A stretch of 64,000 nucleotides of DNA from Tetmemena sp. SeJ-2015 (GCA_027382625.1 JAJKFJ010022369.1:53589-117588); one strand, 5' to 3'. Shown: positions 42,340 through 55,669, counted from the stretch's first letter. Program-made: numbers and translations. The notes: a model not told the origin generated them from the sequence alone.

Positions 42340-45300
42340 TCAATACTAAAAAAATTGGTTTGATTCGTCTATTGTCTGTGATCCATTTTCATTGATGATT
42401 TCTTCAATCTTTGTGAGAGTGGCTTCATCCTTGACTAAATCCTGGTAGAACTTTTTGATATCCTCTGGGCTCTTACCTTCTTAAAAGTCAATTAAACTTG
42501 CAAGTTTATAATGCTATTTTATCCTTGATGTTTCATCGTTGCTGTTTTAGCAGTGGGATCAGTTTTTGGTATGGCATTTGATTTAAGATCAGAATTTGGT
42601 TTATTTTTTGCATCTACATCAGAGTCTATGATTTTGTACTAGTTGTTTTGAGGAGGCATTTACTTTTGCTCTGGCTTACTTTCTGATTCTGAGTTGAGCA
42701 TAATCATGTCAAACTGCTCCTGAGTCAGCATGTTAGGAGCCTTTAAACCCGCTTTCTAATCTCCTCCTGTCTAAGAGAGCTTTAGCTATTCGCCTGAGGG
42801 GAATTATTATTTAATATAATTTGTTTCCAATGAAGAAAGCTTGATTGTCTACAATAGATTATTAGGTTTAAATCCTCAGAGGGATATTAACTGAAGAAGA
42901 CTTAATTGCCAAGTCTTAATTTAGTTGTTCAGTGCCCGAGAGACTCGTAGATTAATTTCTCTGATAACGCTGGTTCCCCAGGCTCTAAGGGACTACACTC
43001 TTTGCTGAATTTTATTGGCTGAATTATCTTGATGACGGGGAAAATATCTTACAAATAATTATTATTTTATTTAATTGGTGTTATCTTGAACTACAAGTTT
43101 TAAAATTTTAAAAATGATCATTTATAATTTTCCTATTTGGATTGGGCTTGACTTTACTCCTTAGTAGGATTCACTTATGGTGTGTTGATAGTCTTAGGAG
43201 TCTATTAAACTATTTGAGCTGGAATCTATTGAAAAGCAGACTGCATTTATTATGCACTTCTCTCTTATTCCTTCTAGTATTTGTAATATGCAATTTCTTC
43301 TTTCATGAACTTGGGAGCAGGAGAAGGAGATCTCTCTCCTAGTTTAACCAAATTAATTTGGAAGAATATATAATTAACTTCAGTTTAACTTTCTTTCTTT
43401 CGTCCTCAGAGGATTAGTAGTTCTTCTGGATTAGGAGCTTTGACTAGTTCCCGAGTCTCTTTTTCTTCTCTCTCTAAATCATAAGACTGTGCTAAAGCTT
43501 ATTTGAACCTGTGGAATTCGTGTGAGTAAATCAAAAGATAAATATAAAATTAAATTACTAAACTTCATGTAAAGTTTATTAACAGTTTCGTTAACGTTAG
43601 TTGAGCCAACTCCTATCGACTTTAGACTTAATTGAGAGCCTCTTGGGCCAGAGAGCTTAGCTTGATTAATCATTTACTGCTCTTAGTTTATTGCCTTCCT
43701 CTTCTTTTTGGCTTTCTTTATTCTTGAAGGTCTTTCATCCTAAAGGTGTGCAGTAGCCTTACTAACCTCCAAGCTTTCCTCCACTTTCTCTTCCTCAATA
43801 ACTTTCTGCTTCTGTCTCTTTCTAGTAGTGTATAGTTGATCTTGGTGCTCAATAAGTTCTCTTTGAGTTTAAGAGAAAGCCTGCTGCTGGTTAGGCCAAA
43901 TTTGGGGCTGCTAGTAAGGATCTTATATCAAGAAAGGATTTTAATTATTATTTGGCAAAATGCCTGTTTATTGAATAACGTGATCTCCCATAGTCATTTA
44001 ATGAGGGCCTGTATTGTTACTGCCGCTTGAAGTGTTGTTTTACTTACTCAATCGTCCATAGGACTTGCTCCTTTCTAAGCTTTGCTACTGCATCACATCT
44101 TCTTTCATGGGCTAAACTCTTCTATTCTTTCTTGAAGAGTACTAGTTATTTTAGAGCTAGTTATTTTCCTATACCTGTCTTTGATGTTGTAAAAAGTGAG
44201 GCTGATTTTATTCCACCTCATCCCTTGAATATTGCTGTTCTTCATTCATCATTTCATCAACCATCTGCTGGGGAACAACTTCACGGGTATTAAATTTCCT
44301 CTATCTTGATTTCTCCTCTTATTCTCTTTTTCTGGACTTATCACTCCTTGATTATTCTTCTAATCTATGGTTCCTGTTGTCATCTTCACTTGAGTTTTAG
44401 CTTTCTACAATCTAAGCAGGTGCGATCCTCGCAGTCTAGCTTTTCCCACGTGGAGTAGCGTACTAGGATGAGTCAGATTAGTCCGAGTCTTTTTAATTTC
44501 TTGAAGTCTTGCTTCTGCCTCTACTCTGAGAACGAGCATCTTTACCTATTCTTACTAATTTTATCCTTATTGCTCTTAGAAGACATAGTCTTTAATTTTT
44601 TCAATCCCTCCTTTGAAAAATCCACCTATTGTTTTCATAAAGGTAGATGTCTTAGTAATGGCACTTTCAATAACAGATTTTCTTTCTCTTGAGAGTGTTG
44701 TCTCTCTAGCTGACTTAGGTCTCGATTTGGATCTTCTTGAATGCCTTTGCATCTACTTCTCTACATCATCTTCAACGTCATCCTCTTCTTCATCCTCATC
44801 TATTCTTTTTTGATTATTACCCATGAGGTACATATCCCGGGCAGTTTGTAATTTTTTCAACTTCGGGTTCATCATAGCACTGTCAAAATTATAATTAAAT
44901 CGACCTTTAAAGATTTTGATCATCCCTAATACTGAGATGGAAGAAGTTCTTAGTCATCTAATCTCTTTCTCTTAAGTCTATTGCATCTCATTCCTTGTTT
45001 CATTTAAGATTGCTTTCATTTCCTACATAAATTTATTTATACTTCTTAATCTTGCAGCCTACGAGAAGTTCGTTTAGTTTTGTCATATTCTGAGAAGAGG
45101 GGCACATCTGTATCGTACTTACTCCCCCCTCTCCTCAAAGTTTTTCTTTGCTTCCTCATTTTAATTTCATTCCAATAAGTCTTTCTGTGGTCATCAGCCT
45201 GCGATTCTTGGTATTTCCTTTGCACTTTCTTCTAATGGTTTTTATAGCCACCTAGATTTGTTAGTTCAGCTTCTGAATCAGATGATTCCTCTTCACTGCT

Positions 45301-48023
45301 GAGTCTGTTTCTCTTGCTTGATTTTACTCTATGTTTGTTTGTATTGTATCCATTACTATCTGAGGAGCCCTCTTCGGATATCATATCAAGTCTCAATTTT
45401 TGAACATGCTTGCTCCTGGATCTGACGTCATGTCTCCCAGTTGTTTAGTAGCCCTCTTCTCTTCTTCTTTAACCCATTTCCAATCCAAACCCTCTCCTCT
45501 CACTTTTCTAGCCTTTTCTCCCTTTAAGAGCCTTATCTACTGTTTTAATCTCCCTTTCAAGTATTGCATTCTGATACATTAAGTTCCTTTCAAGTTATCA
45601 TTATAGAATGAAATAAAAAAATGAGTATAAATTTGCAGTTTCTGAAGAGTCTGGAAGGTGTCTGAATTTCTCATTCGCTCTGCAACGTCAATAGGACGCC
45701 TTCCATGGTTGTTTCTTTCCATGAGTAGCTCAAATCCTCCGAAGTTAGCCACTGCAATCATAGAGTCCAGAGAGTTGTAAGCAGCTGCCACATGCAAGCA
45801 GTTATCTCCATTCCTCCTAAAAGCATAGTAAGTCAAGTTAGAGCAAATGAGAAATGAGTTTACATTTTGTGAAAGATGTTGCAATCGAAGGAGATAAGGA
45901 TCTTCAGACACTCCACCTCATTATATCTCACAGCCATGAATAAAGGAGTTGCTCCACTCAGATCTTAACTCTCGATAAGTTTCGCTTTCTTTCCAAAGTT
46001 GCATAAGATAGCTGTAAATTCTTTATGACCATTGCCAACTGCGTGATGAAGTTTAATCAATCACTTTAATTCAATTTGAAGTGCAGTTCTATTTTGCTAA
46101 TCGACAAGAGCTAGATTTCCTTAAGCTTTGAGATAGCATTCTAAAAAGGCTAAGTTTCCAAGAATTGAGGCTTAAATCAGATAGGTCTCGGAATCTGGCT
46201 TGACATTTTGAATATGCTTGGTCTAAGAGTTCTACCAGTATTTCCTTCCTTTGTGGTCATATTTCTTTGCCCAATTGCTTATACTAAGAAGCAGATTTAG
46301 CTTATTGAATTAAAGCTTACAAATAAGGTTTCGTCTTTCTAGATTTATAGTCGTAGTAACGGGGGAAGTTCCATTAGAAAGTTTTAGTTCCAGGTATTAA
46401 AAAAGTATATGAAAATACAAGAAGCCCTCTTTTGTAGCCTTGACCACCCACTCTTCTTCCCCCTTCTCGTCACTACTTTCACTTGACTCATCTCTCCTCT
46501 TGCTTTTAACTTTCCTTGGATCTCTCTAAGTTTTGATAAACTACTCTTCAAATACATTGTTTAATCTTTCATTTTTCCCTCTTTAGGTTCTTTTGGAATT
46601 CTCAGGATAGAACCCTGCTGCGAAATCTGAGAATTTATCTTTCTCTAAGATGTGCTAATTGGAGTCTCTTTATCTATGTGGATAAAAGTAAACATAAACG
46701 TATATATGTGTCTTTCTGTGATAAACCTCTTGGGTATCTTCAGATTCGTCACTCACTCTACTCGAAAATTGGCTGCTATCTTGCTTCTAGTAGTTGTGTT
46801 TAGAGTGACGATCTCTCTAAGTCTTGGTTTATCTTTTATCTGGTCCCTTGCCCTCTACCATCCTCTATCTCCACTGATACTCCAACTCAAGATCCTTCTG
46901 CTGCTGGATATATTTGATATACTGCTGATTATAATCGTATTCTTGCTTCTGAGATAGAGGCTGCATAGGTTAGTATTCTCTTGGGTTCTTTGCTCTTTAT
47001 TGATTTGCTTGTTCCACATTATTTTTCTGTTTATGTGGATGAGCAGTCTTTGATGACTGCGATTCAAACTCTCTCTCAATTATAATATACTTGGGAGACT
47101 CATTCTTGTAGCTGCTCTCATCTATGTTCTTGTCGTGCTAAAATATATTGCAATATTAATACTAGATATCAGATTCATCATTTGAGTTCTTTTAGAAGAT
47201 CTAATTTGCATTTGGAGTTCTCTGTTGTTTAAAAGTCTCTTCGTTCATATCTTTAAAAATATAGACTCTGAGTAATATGAAGCATGTTATTTAATATCAG
47301 ATCTCTATCTTCTCTTTCTCTTGAGAGCTTTGGGATCATAATCCTCAGTGTCTATATTCAAATCACCTTTAACTTTCTAGTAGTGCTGCTAATTGCTATT
47401 AAGCTAAGCTCTTTAGGGATATTGCTTCTCAAAAGCCATATTCTACTCTTGCATAAATTGCTCATACCTCTCAGCATCACAACATATAATAAATATATAC
47501 ATTCATTATCAAGTTAAAGAAGAGAATTATTGGCAATATTATTATTTGAGGGACTTATCATTCCATAATCAACTTTAAGGCGTGGCTTCTCAGAAAACTT
47601 CAAATCACTATTTTAATAACCAGATGTGAAGGGCACTTTGAAATTAGACTTGTAATTAGAGTTACCTTATTTTTATGGTGTGAGGAGGTCTTACTCATGC
47701 TGTTCTTGCTCACCAAAAGTTTAAAAATTTGAGTCCAGGTATTTAGAGGATGGATTCTTTTTTGCTTATTGATTTTAAAATTATGAGTGCCTTGAACCTA
47801 TATTGCAATAAAATAATTCGTTCTATGAGAAATAATAATTTCAATTTTGATTAAATAAAGAAGAATTTAAGCGTTTACGAGGCTATTTTTTATTTTAAGA
47901 ATATTAATTTATCTATTGGCTTCTAGTTAATTATTGATCAGGCGATCTTTCTTGTGCTCTTTATATCTATAAATTAGTTAAACTTGGGAATACCTTCTCA
48001 AAGTCAGTAATTGACACTTACAT
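42340..48023 (-). CDS. Large ankyrin-repeat protein
   Basis: A possible start is ATG at 48023, read MQVSITDFEKVFPSLTN (second codon TAA); stop TGA at 42340-42342. The N-terminal part is Q/N-rich. Ankyrin repeats sit at about 45600-46300: QASILGNLAFLECYLKAQGN, NRTALHHAVGNGHKEFTAI, LSGATPLFMAVRYNEVECLK, RNGDNCLHVAAAYNSLDSMI and NNHGRRPIDVAERMRNSDT. C-terminal to that is a charged region (SSKRNRLSSEEESSDSEAEL; YDKTKRTSRRLQ) and a tail with LTQEQFDMIMLNSESES and KSPEDIKKFYQDLVKDEATL. A GT-AG intron lies at 45817-45863 and an IES with pointer ACTTCA at 46047-46082. Ankyrins imply protein binding; a nuclear or scaffold role is guesswork. Gene limits outside the ankyrin core are inferred. Confidence 0.68.
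46047..46082 (-). other. IES, pointer ACTTCA, inside an ankyrin repeat
   Basis: Plus-strand TGAAGT at 46047-46052 and 46077-46082. The 30 bp insert has an in-frame TGA. Removal gives NRTALHHAVGNGHKE, the classic TALHHAV ankyrin core. Confidence 0.93.
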
Positions 48024-48060
48024 TTAATAAAATAAATACCCTATTCAATAAATTTGATGG

Positions 48061-51000
48061 TCAAGTTTCACAGGAATAGTCTAAGCAGACAGCATTTAGT
48101 TTTAAAAGCCTCATATAAAAAAAGAATAATAATTGATCAATAATTTCCTCGTTAATCGCTTTGTGAATAGCTATATTCATTCCTGGAGTTCTACTATCAA
48201 CTTTCCAATTAAACTTGGTGTTTGATTTGTTGCTTTGCATTTTAGCTTTAGTTTTCTTTCGCTTAATGTTTATGAGAAATTTCTGCACTCATTCCAGATT
48301 CTTTCTACTTTACTAATTAAACATCAATTTTAAATGGACACTACTTCTGAGTAGGGTTTGTGGTTTACCTCTCTCTGATTTAACTTTACTGTTCGTAGTT
48401 TTCTTCGCTCTCTATAAATAGATTTTATTTCCGATGAAGAGTATTTCGATATAGATCATGTAAGATAGTAAGTACTGGACCTACCTGAGGTATATTAGTT
48501 AGGATTGTTTCTCGTGAGCTTGAGGAGCTGCTTGTGGTTCAGCGCATTCGAGATCATTTCAACTTATATAATAAATTCTAATTTCAACTTCAAATTAAAT
48601 TACCCTCTTCTAATTCACCTTACAAGCAATATATCATAAATTATCATAATCTGCTCACATTTAATCTCAATTTTAAAATGAAAACTGAATCGTTAATAAA
48701 ATGAGCTTACATAATCATTAATATTTTTATATACCTGAGAAAATCGAACCAGGGGTAAGAAGCTAGTCATAGGACTGGCCACTTTGGCTGCATATTATGT
48801 CGTTTCTATTATAGATAGCATGTTTAAGTTTACTATCAGTCATGCTACTGGCACTGAAACCGTTAATTGAAGGCAGATTCCTACTACTCTGACTCTTTAT
48901 TTCCTATATCTGAATTGGCTTCTTCGCTTATTAGATGAGGGCAGTTTGCTTTAGACTTTCAAGGAATAGACTAGACATTGCTTTTTTCCTGTCCTTGACT
49001 TGCTACTTTTCTTTCTACACTGCTGCTTTCTAGTTTTCTTCTATCATAAATAGACTTCTGTCATGTCTATCCACAGATTCATCAAGTGCGTATCTTTATC
49101 AATACAAAAAGAATATCATTCAAATATAATCTGTTGCTGAGGTTGCCCATTCTTAAATTTGTAGTGTTATTTCTAAATCCATAGTTGAAAAATTGAGAAC
49201 GCTTTTTATCAGTCGCACTTGACTACTGAGGAGACTTCACACTCTACACTAGTCTAAATATGCTGTTTTCCTTTTTGCCTTGAGTTCTCAAAATCTAGAG
49301 AGTTGCTTCCTCTGCCATTGCGGTTTAGATTTGCAGTGGGGACAGATAAAGAACTCAAAATATATTATAGATTGTCTCTAGATACTCTGATGGTCTGTGT
49401 TAAATCAACTTCAAATTTAAAGTTAAATATAACAATTAGAATCTAATTTATAAAAAAAATTAAAAATGCTATTTTAACTTAGCTCTGTTTCAAAGTCAAG
49501 TCTTTCATTACAGAAGACATCTTAAAAAAAAACATATAAAGGTTAAAATATAGTAACTTATCGTAAGATAGTTACAGCTTCTTGGTTCCTCTTTTGCTAG
49601 CTTTAAAGAGTAGTCTTTCTCCAGGCGAGTGCTGATGATTCAAGAATATTGGCTTGGTCCTTTGATATTACTCAAGCTCGGATATACTCTTTTTGGAGTT
49701 TGATACGTCCTAATAGTTACTTTAGGATGGACAATGTGTCATTATAGGTTATCCTATTGGAATTATTATCATAACTTATATAATATTTTCATTATGGAAG
49801 TTGTTGAAAAAGAATAGACCCAGCTGCTGTAGAAATTGAATCATTATGCGCATTTTTAAGCTCTCCCCTTTCGTTTATACTTAGACTAACGCTGTTTCGA
49901 ACTTTTAGATAAGCCTACTTTCTTGAAATTGAGCTTTTAAGTTAAAGTGGCTGCATTTAGTTTTCTGGTCCGATGAATGGTGAGTTAAGATAGTTCCTCG
50001 CAGTGAGAGGAAGTAAAGGTAACTTGGTATAGAGTTCTGCCTTTTGCTTGGTGAGTGAGATGGTTGAAGGAGTTACTCCCATCTCTTTTATTTGAAATTC
50101 GTGATGAGGATCTTTTGAGATTTGGTCTAGCAAGAATACATTCTTCAAATATATTCCACATTGTGCATCTGCTATGTAAACTACTGAAATCTTAGCTACC
50201 CTATCAAATTGATTAATTTTTAATTCTTACTTTTTGTTTGGATAGTAGGCTTCTACAGCTTCTATAATTCTTTGAGTGAAATTTATCGCTTGCTTCTCTA
50301 GAAATTGCTCACAGACTTTATTCCCACTAGCTTTGTCAATCAGTGAACTGCAATTATAAATATGAATCTTGCCAAATTGAAATGTTTGCAATAAGAGTCA
50401 TTCTTATACTCTATGGAATGAATTAGTCCATCTTTATATTTAGGATTGGCTGGTCTTAGTTGCTGTATGGCCTAAAGCCTACTCATCTATTCTGTCAAGC
50501 TCCCACTTTTAAGCAGCAGTTTCTTCAGATACTATAGAAACTGATACTTAGAAATCACTTCCTCTTACTAATTCTACAGAGAGGAAAATATCTGCTCAAC
50601 TTTCGAAGGATGTGTTGAGATAATATTCAAATCATTTTGCTCATTCGAATATCTCTCTGCAATAAAACTAGCCTGGGCGAAATTGTAATCAGCGTCGTTT
50701 TCCTAACTCTCAGTCTTTTATAATACTTACTGGTCTATTGCCTCTCTGCTATATCGTCTAAATGCCTTCACAACATTTACGCTAAGTAATGAGAAACATA
50801 TATTTATCTTATAAAATTTAGATAGTTTAGTTCGGAGCCTTTGTTTACTATTCTACTGGTGTGGTTATTTCTTGAATTTGCTTTCTGTTCATCTGGCTCC
50901 TTCTCAGTCAGGAAGAAGTTTGGTTTTTTGTCTTTCTTTAGTAGCAAATCGTCGGAAGTTTAGTCTTTTTCATTTTCAAACCATACCACTTCGTTTATTC

Positions 51001-51172
51001 AGCCTTGTCCATCTCACTTGAATACGAGTGTTGACAGAATTGGGATCCTGCTCCACTCCTTATTTTTATTCCCACCATTCAAGTCTAGTGAAGGAATTTT
51101 CCTTTCTTCTTTATCTAAATCTGACTGAGTGAGAAGTTGCAGGATGGACTCAAAAAGTTAGAAGTTATTCAT
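48061..51172 (-). CDS. Unrecognised large protein
   Basis: Start ATG at 51172 (MNNFQLFESILQLLTQSDLD), tentative stop TGA at 48061-48063. Well-formed coding blocks include INEVVWFENEKDQTSDDLLL, LSVNVVKAFRRYSREAIDQQ, YNFAQASFIAERYSNEQNDL, LLLKSGSLTEQMSRLQAIQQ, LIHSIEYKNDSYCKHFNLAR, FTQRIIEAVEAYYPNKKQEL, RVAKISVVYIADAQCGIYLK and FLLDQISKDPHHEFQIKEMG. A Q/S-rich C-terminal region and FNWKVDSRTPGMNIAIHK follow. The 50000-50800 part looks like a folded helical domain that I cannot name. Several frame changes mark unresolved IESs. The stop lies only 38 bp from the proposed start of the ankyrin gene, so the boundary could be wrong. Confidence 0.5.
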
Positions 51173-51271
51173 TAATGGGAAATAAAGATTAGAAGAATTA
51201 TCGATAGTTCTCTCACTAATAATTTATAATAATTGCAAGTTCAGTTTATAATTAATTATTGCAACTTAACT

Positions 51272-51872
51272 ATGGTAAGGTTTATCTGAGATCACTTCAA
51301 ACTCTATTAGCATTTGCTCACTCTTTAGAAATGGATGTTAATGTATTTGTTATAGGAAGCAAATCACTTCGTGGTGGTGTCTGAGAGATCCTCCTCCTTC
51401 TCACCTTTCCATTCACTCAAGGCTCTCATCGCCCGCAATGGAACTAAGTCAATCTATGGTGCTTATGAACGCCCTCCCTACCCCATCATTATCGATAGAC
51501 CCACCGTCAAGGATGTGCTCGCCAACATCTCATTCAAATTAAATAGGTAGTGCCTTTCATTCTTAATTATACTGATTCGCTGATGTGGTGCTAGGAGCTT
51601 CTCTCTATGGGTGTGGTATTTTCGGAGGATTCGTTTGCTCTAAGCCCATGCTGCTCCTTCAACAAAGACTCTTAACCTATCACTTGTTGAGTCACTTAGG
51701 ATTCGTGTCTGGATGCTCTGCCATGTTTATGATGTCCTTCAGAAGACTCACTGGTTTCTATGACAACGGATTGAGATGGAAAAAGCCAGAGGACAGACTT
51801 AGAAAGTACGATAACACTAGTCACTACGAGAACGCCACCGTCTGGAAATACATTAACAACTCCAGAGAATGA
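51272..51872 (+). CDS. Small conserved membrane protein
   Basis: The best model starts at ATG 51272-51274 followed at once by a GT-AG intron (51275-51355), then EANHFVVVSERSSSFSPFHS, GAYERPPYPIIIDRPTVKDV and, after a 43 bp IES, NISFADVVLGASLYGCGIFG. A hydrophobic segment continues (SHLGFVSGCSAMFMMSF) and the C-terminus is hydrophilic (FYDNGLRWKKPEDRLRKYDN ... YINNSRE, TGA 51870-51872). About 155 residues with one or two membrane helices. Codon use is C-rich at third positions, as in highly expressed genes. It resembles small ciliate mitochondrial membrane subunits in size and style, but I have no firm match. An alternative start is MDVN at 51331 with a 13 nt intron, which is less likely. Confidence 0.62.
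51532..51578 (+). other. IES, pointer ATTC
   Basis: ATTC at 51532-51535 and 51575-51578. Removing 43 bp joins VKDVLANISF to ADVVLGASLYGCG. Confidence 0.88.
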
Positions 51873-52165
51873 ACATCAATAGCTTGCAACAACAGAGAAA
51901 GATGCAGATCTTTCTTTGCTGTAAGCAATAACTCTCAGAAGAATCAGTGCTTCTAATTATTTAAACATTTTCATTACCCTGCATCTGTCTTTTCCTCTCA
52001 GCTTACATAAGCTCTACAATGAATATGCAATTAAAGTAGAATAAGGTCATATCAGATGTATACAAACCTTACTTTAGTTAAAGCTAAAATTAATAAATTG
52101 AAAAGACGACGAAATCTATTGATAAGGATTGCTTATTATACTAATCTCAACCTAACCATTCAAGT
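51873..52165. other. Convergent intergenic spacer
   Basis: About 290 bp between the small membrane protein gene (+) and the coat protein gene (-). No feature was recognised. Confidence 0.45.
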
Positions 52166-55100
52166 TCAGGATAATTGCTTGACTGATATCAAGTCCACTA
52201 TCACATTTTGAACAGCAAACGCTAACGCCTCACTCACATCACTCTTAGCCATAAGTACGCACCCTGATCCAGTTGGGCTGATCTCTAGACTTGCTAAGAT
52301 TCTACCTCCCTCAATTAAATTACCTGCGAATCCAACTACATTAGCAATGATAATAAGCATATTAGCTACTATGAATACATTAGGTTTTCCAGGCGAGACT
52401 CCCTTGACCATAGAAGTCTTTGAGAGAACTTTCTGAATCTGTTGCAAGTTCTTTGCTCTTTAGAAGTCCAAATTAAAAGTAGATGAGGATGAGAAAGCCA
52501 TAATAATTTATTTACCATATTCTCCCAAGTTGGACCAAAGTTGGATGTGTTAATGTCCTAGCTTGGCTCACACTGCATCAGTAAGTTGTAGGGAAGTTTA
52601 AGCCAGATCTCTGGACTCTATTGACCCTCAGCCTCGTAATTGAAACTCACATAGGGTAAGTTTACATACTTGAGCGGTATGTTAATCGCAAGATCCTTTT
52701 ATTGATTGGCTTCAATTAATGGAATACTTTGGTCAGCTGGATTCTTGACTACCACCTCTGGATCATACGGATTAATTCTAATGTTCATGATTGGAGACGT
52801 GGTAGACTTATTTGCGACAAATAGCTTGAGCTGAGCCATCCTCCACTCCTTGGATACGCCTCTCATGCAGCCTATCTTTACGAATTAGTCCTCATAGATA
52901 AGCATCTTGTCTGCGAACATGCCCTTGAAGTAGTAGTTATCAATCTTAGTGTTAATGTCCTCATACTTATCCATCAACTTAGTCACTGAATTGAACTCGC
53001 TTGAGTCAGTCTTAGTTCCTCTTCTATACCACTCATTGTAGTCACTTGGTTGCTCGGATACAGCCACTGATGATTCAGTCTAAAACTAGTTCTGATAATT
53101 AACAAGAGTTATTTTATGCTACTAATAATGGCTGTCGTAATAGCTACTGTCTGCGCTCACTTCAGGCTGGAACTGAGGGGAAGGATATTTGGTAAACGAG
53201 GATTAGCTTTGAGTTGACTTGCCCTGCTCTAACTATACTTTAAGTGACTCCACCAACTCGTTTAATTTCTGCATCTCATCAGCCTAAGTCCTCAGGATCT
53301 TATCCTTTCTATCAAGCTAAGTCTCATAGTACTCCTTCAGCTCATTTATCCTTTCATCGTTCATTAAATTGAACATGAAATATTTACTCTTAAATATTCT
53401 TGCTCCTATCCTCATCACTGTCTTCATGATCTGCGTCAAACTGACTCCTGCCTTGTCCCTTTTGAAGTTTTCTGACTTGATCTCTGAGATAAGAGTTAGT
53501 GGATCTCTGGTGAGCTAGCTATCTCTTGAGCGAATCTATTTCCTTAATCATCTAAGTCTCTTTATCTTCAACAAAGTTGTTATTAGCATCAAGGCTAGTT
53601 GCATACTGCTAGTAGATACTTGGTAAACCAGGCACGTATTAGCTATTCTGCTGGTACTAGTTGTCATATCCATTATCATACTGCTGCTCACTCCCTCCTC
53701 CGTAGTAATTGTCCAATGGATTTAAACACACATAATTGCAAACTTTAAATATACTACATATTATGAATAAGATTTCCAGTTGACTGTTTAGGAGGTCTTC
53801 TGTTGACTTTAGTTTCCTCGTCATCCAGTTTTCCATCTTGCATTAGTTTGAAGACTGAGAAGTTATTACCAGTAGATACTCCCTCAGATTACTGCTGATT
53901 GCTATTTGCCTACATGCTTGCAAATTCATTCGCCATCTCACTCTTCAATATTGAGAAGTATCACTAATTTTTAATCAATTATAATTTCATTATCAAATTT
54001 TTAGACTTATTTTTTTTAAAGCTATGAGGAAAGAAATCAGCAGATATTCTATATTACTCCCTGTTAAATATTTTAAGACAAAATATTTTATATTAATCTG
54101 TACTCATTGTTGATTTAATAAATCCTGCTTGATCTAATTTATATTTAAACATTTTCAATTTAAATCTTCCATAGATTCAAGCCTGATGACATCTGCTACT
54201 CTTGATTCACTAAAACGAAACATTAATCTAATGGCTGATTAGGCTGCTGGACTTAATGCTAAAGTAGATTGCATATCTTATTTGAAAATGCACTTATTTG
54301 TCAGGGGAGGGAACCTTTTACTCGCTTTGCTTTTAATTGCTTCCATTCTTGTTTTGTGCTTTGAGAGCCTCACACTCCTGAATGAACTTACTCACTTTCT
54401 AATGAGCATCGTTTATATGATCCTGGTACTCCATCAACTCTATCATGCTCTGTTCTACTGCATTCACTCCGCCCAAAGCAGAGGCATCCACTGAGGTCAG
54501 ATCATTAACGCACTGTTCGCATTTCCCTCTTCCGTTCAATTAATTCAAATAAAATATATGTTCAGCAACTCAGTTGCATATTTTTGATACTTTTTGATAA
54601 GGTCCGCAGTGACACTAACACTTCTCTTCTTCTTGTCTATTTTAGCAGATATCCTCTTCGCCTTCTACGCTAGAGATTTGCATTCTTCAATCCTCTTCTT
54701 CAACTCAAATTATTCAGAAGAGTCAAATTGAATTTAATACTCTGAGGCATTATTGGTGCTTTTGCTACTGTTGAAGTCTATGTCAATCAGGTTTTGCATG
54801 AAGGCTTGAGACACTGGCTGCTGGGCTTGTGACTGTCTCTAATTTTCAGCAGCTGAACTTTGAGAGATTCTGCTTTCATCATCTAATCCCAACTGCCTCA
54901 GAGGATTGGAGTAGCACTGAGACGGGAAGATTGAAATAATCATAATATATAGTATAAAGAGCACTCTCTTCGACAAAAGAGACTGATAGAGTTTGCTGTA
55001 AGCTGAGGGAGTCTTCCAGTCCTCTTCAGCCACTGGGAAGGCCTAGCTCCATCTCTCCAAGCAATCTAGTAGGTAAACGAAGAACCTCTGAGCGCTCTTC

Positions 55101-55669
55101 TTGTCCATCTCTTTCTCAGAGAAAATGAAAGTTCCCTTACTTACTACATCTATCTCTGTCGCTTTTTCCTTATTGAAAGTATTATGATATGTTTATTTAA
55201 GATTAATTGAAGAGAGCAAATTCACCCAGTCTTTTGAGAATCTTCTTTTCAACCACCTTGTTGAAGCCTCTGATGTTTTTGATGACACATTGATTAAGTA
55301 CTCTCAAAGCTAATAGTTTAGAGAGAGCAGGCGCTGTCTTTGATTTGATAGTCTGCTTAATGAATGCGACTGTCGTCATGGATGGCTTGCTATAACAAAG
55401 TTACTAATCATCTTTTACAATGCGAATAAATCTCATAATCGATTCACTCCTCATTTATAGAATGATCATCGTTAAACTTTCTCAATTTGGAGGATTCCCC
55501 ATAGAATAAAGCTTTTCAATAGAACATTCTCATATTGAGGAAATAACGGTTGCTTAACTTACTCAGTTTTAGAATTGACTTCGAGGAACTCCAGAATATC
55601 TGGCATGCAGGTGTTATAGCTTGGACCACTGAGCACACTGTTTTTAAGTAAATCGTTGAGCTGCGACAT
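52166..55669 (-). CDS. VHS-like / coiled-coil / adaptin-appendage coat protein
   Basis: Start ATG at 55669 (MSQLNDLLKNSVLSGPSYNT), stop TGA at 52166-52168. The N-terminal 200 residues are helical and VHS/ENTH-like (TVAFIKQTIKSKTAPALSKL, LALRVLNQCVIKNIRGFNKV, QRFFVYLLDCLERWSQAFPV). A helical part with GAT character follows (CVNDLTSVDASALGGVNAVE, QSMIELMEYQDHINDAHQKV). Next are Q/N/Y-rich and coiled-coil regions (NELKEYYETQLDRKDKILRT). The C-terminus looks like an adaptin appendage with beta-sandwich (SKEWRMAQLKLFVANKST, EGQQSPEIWLKLPYNLLMQC) and platform parts (DFQRAKNLQQIQKVLS, ISPTGSGCVLMAKSDVSEAL), as in alpha-adaptin. A role in clathrin-coat cargo selection at Golgi, endosomes or plasma membrane is inferred. 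Several IESs are implied but not resolved. Confidence 0.62.
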
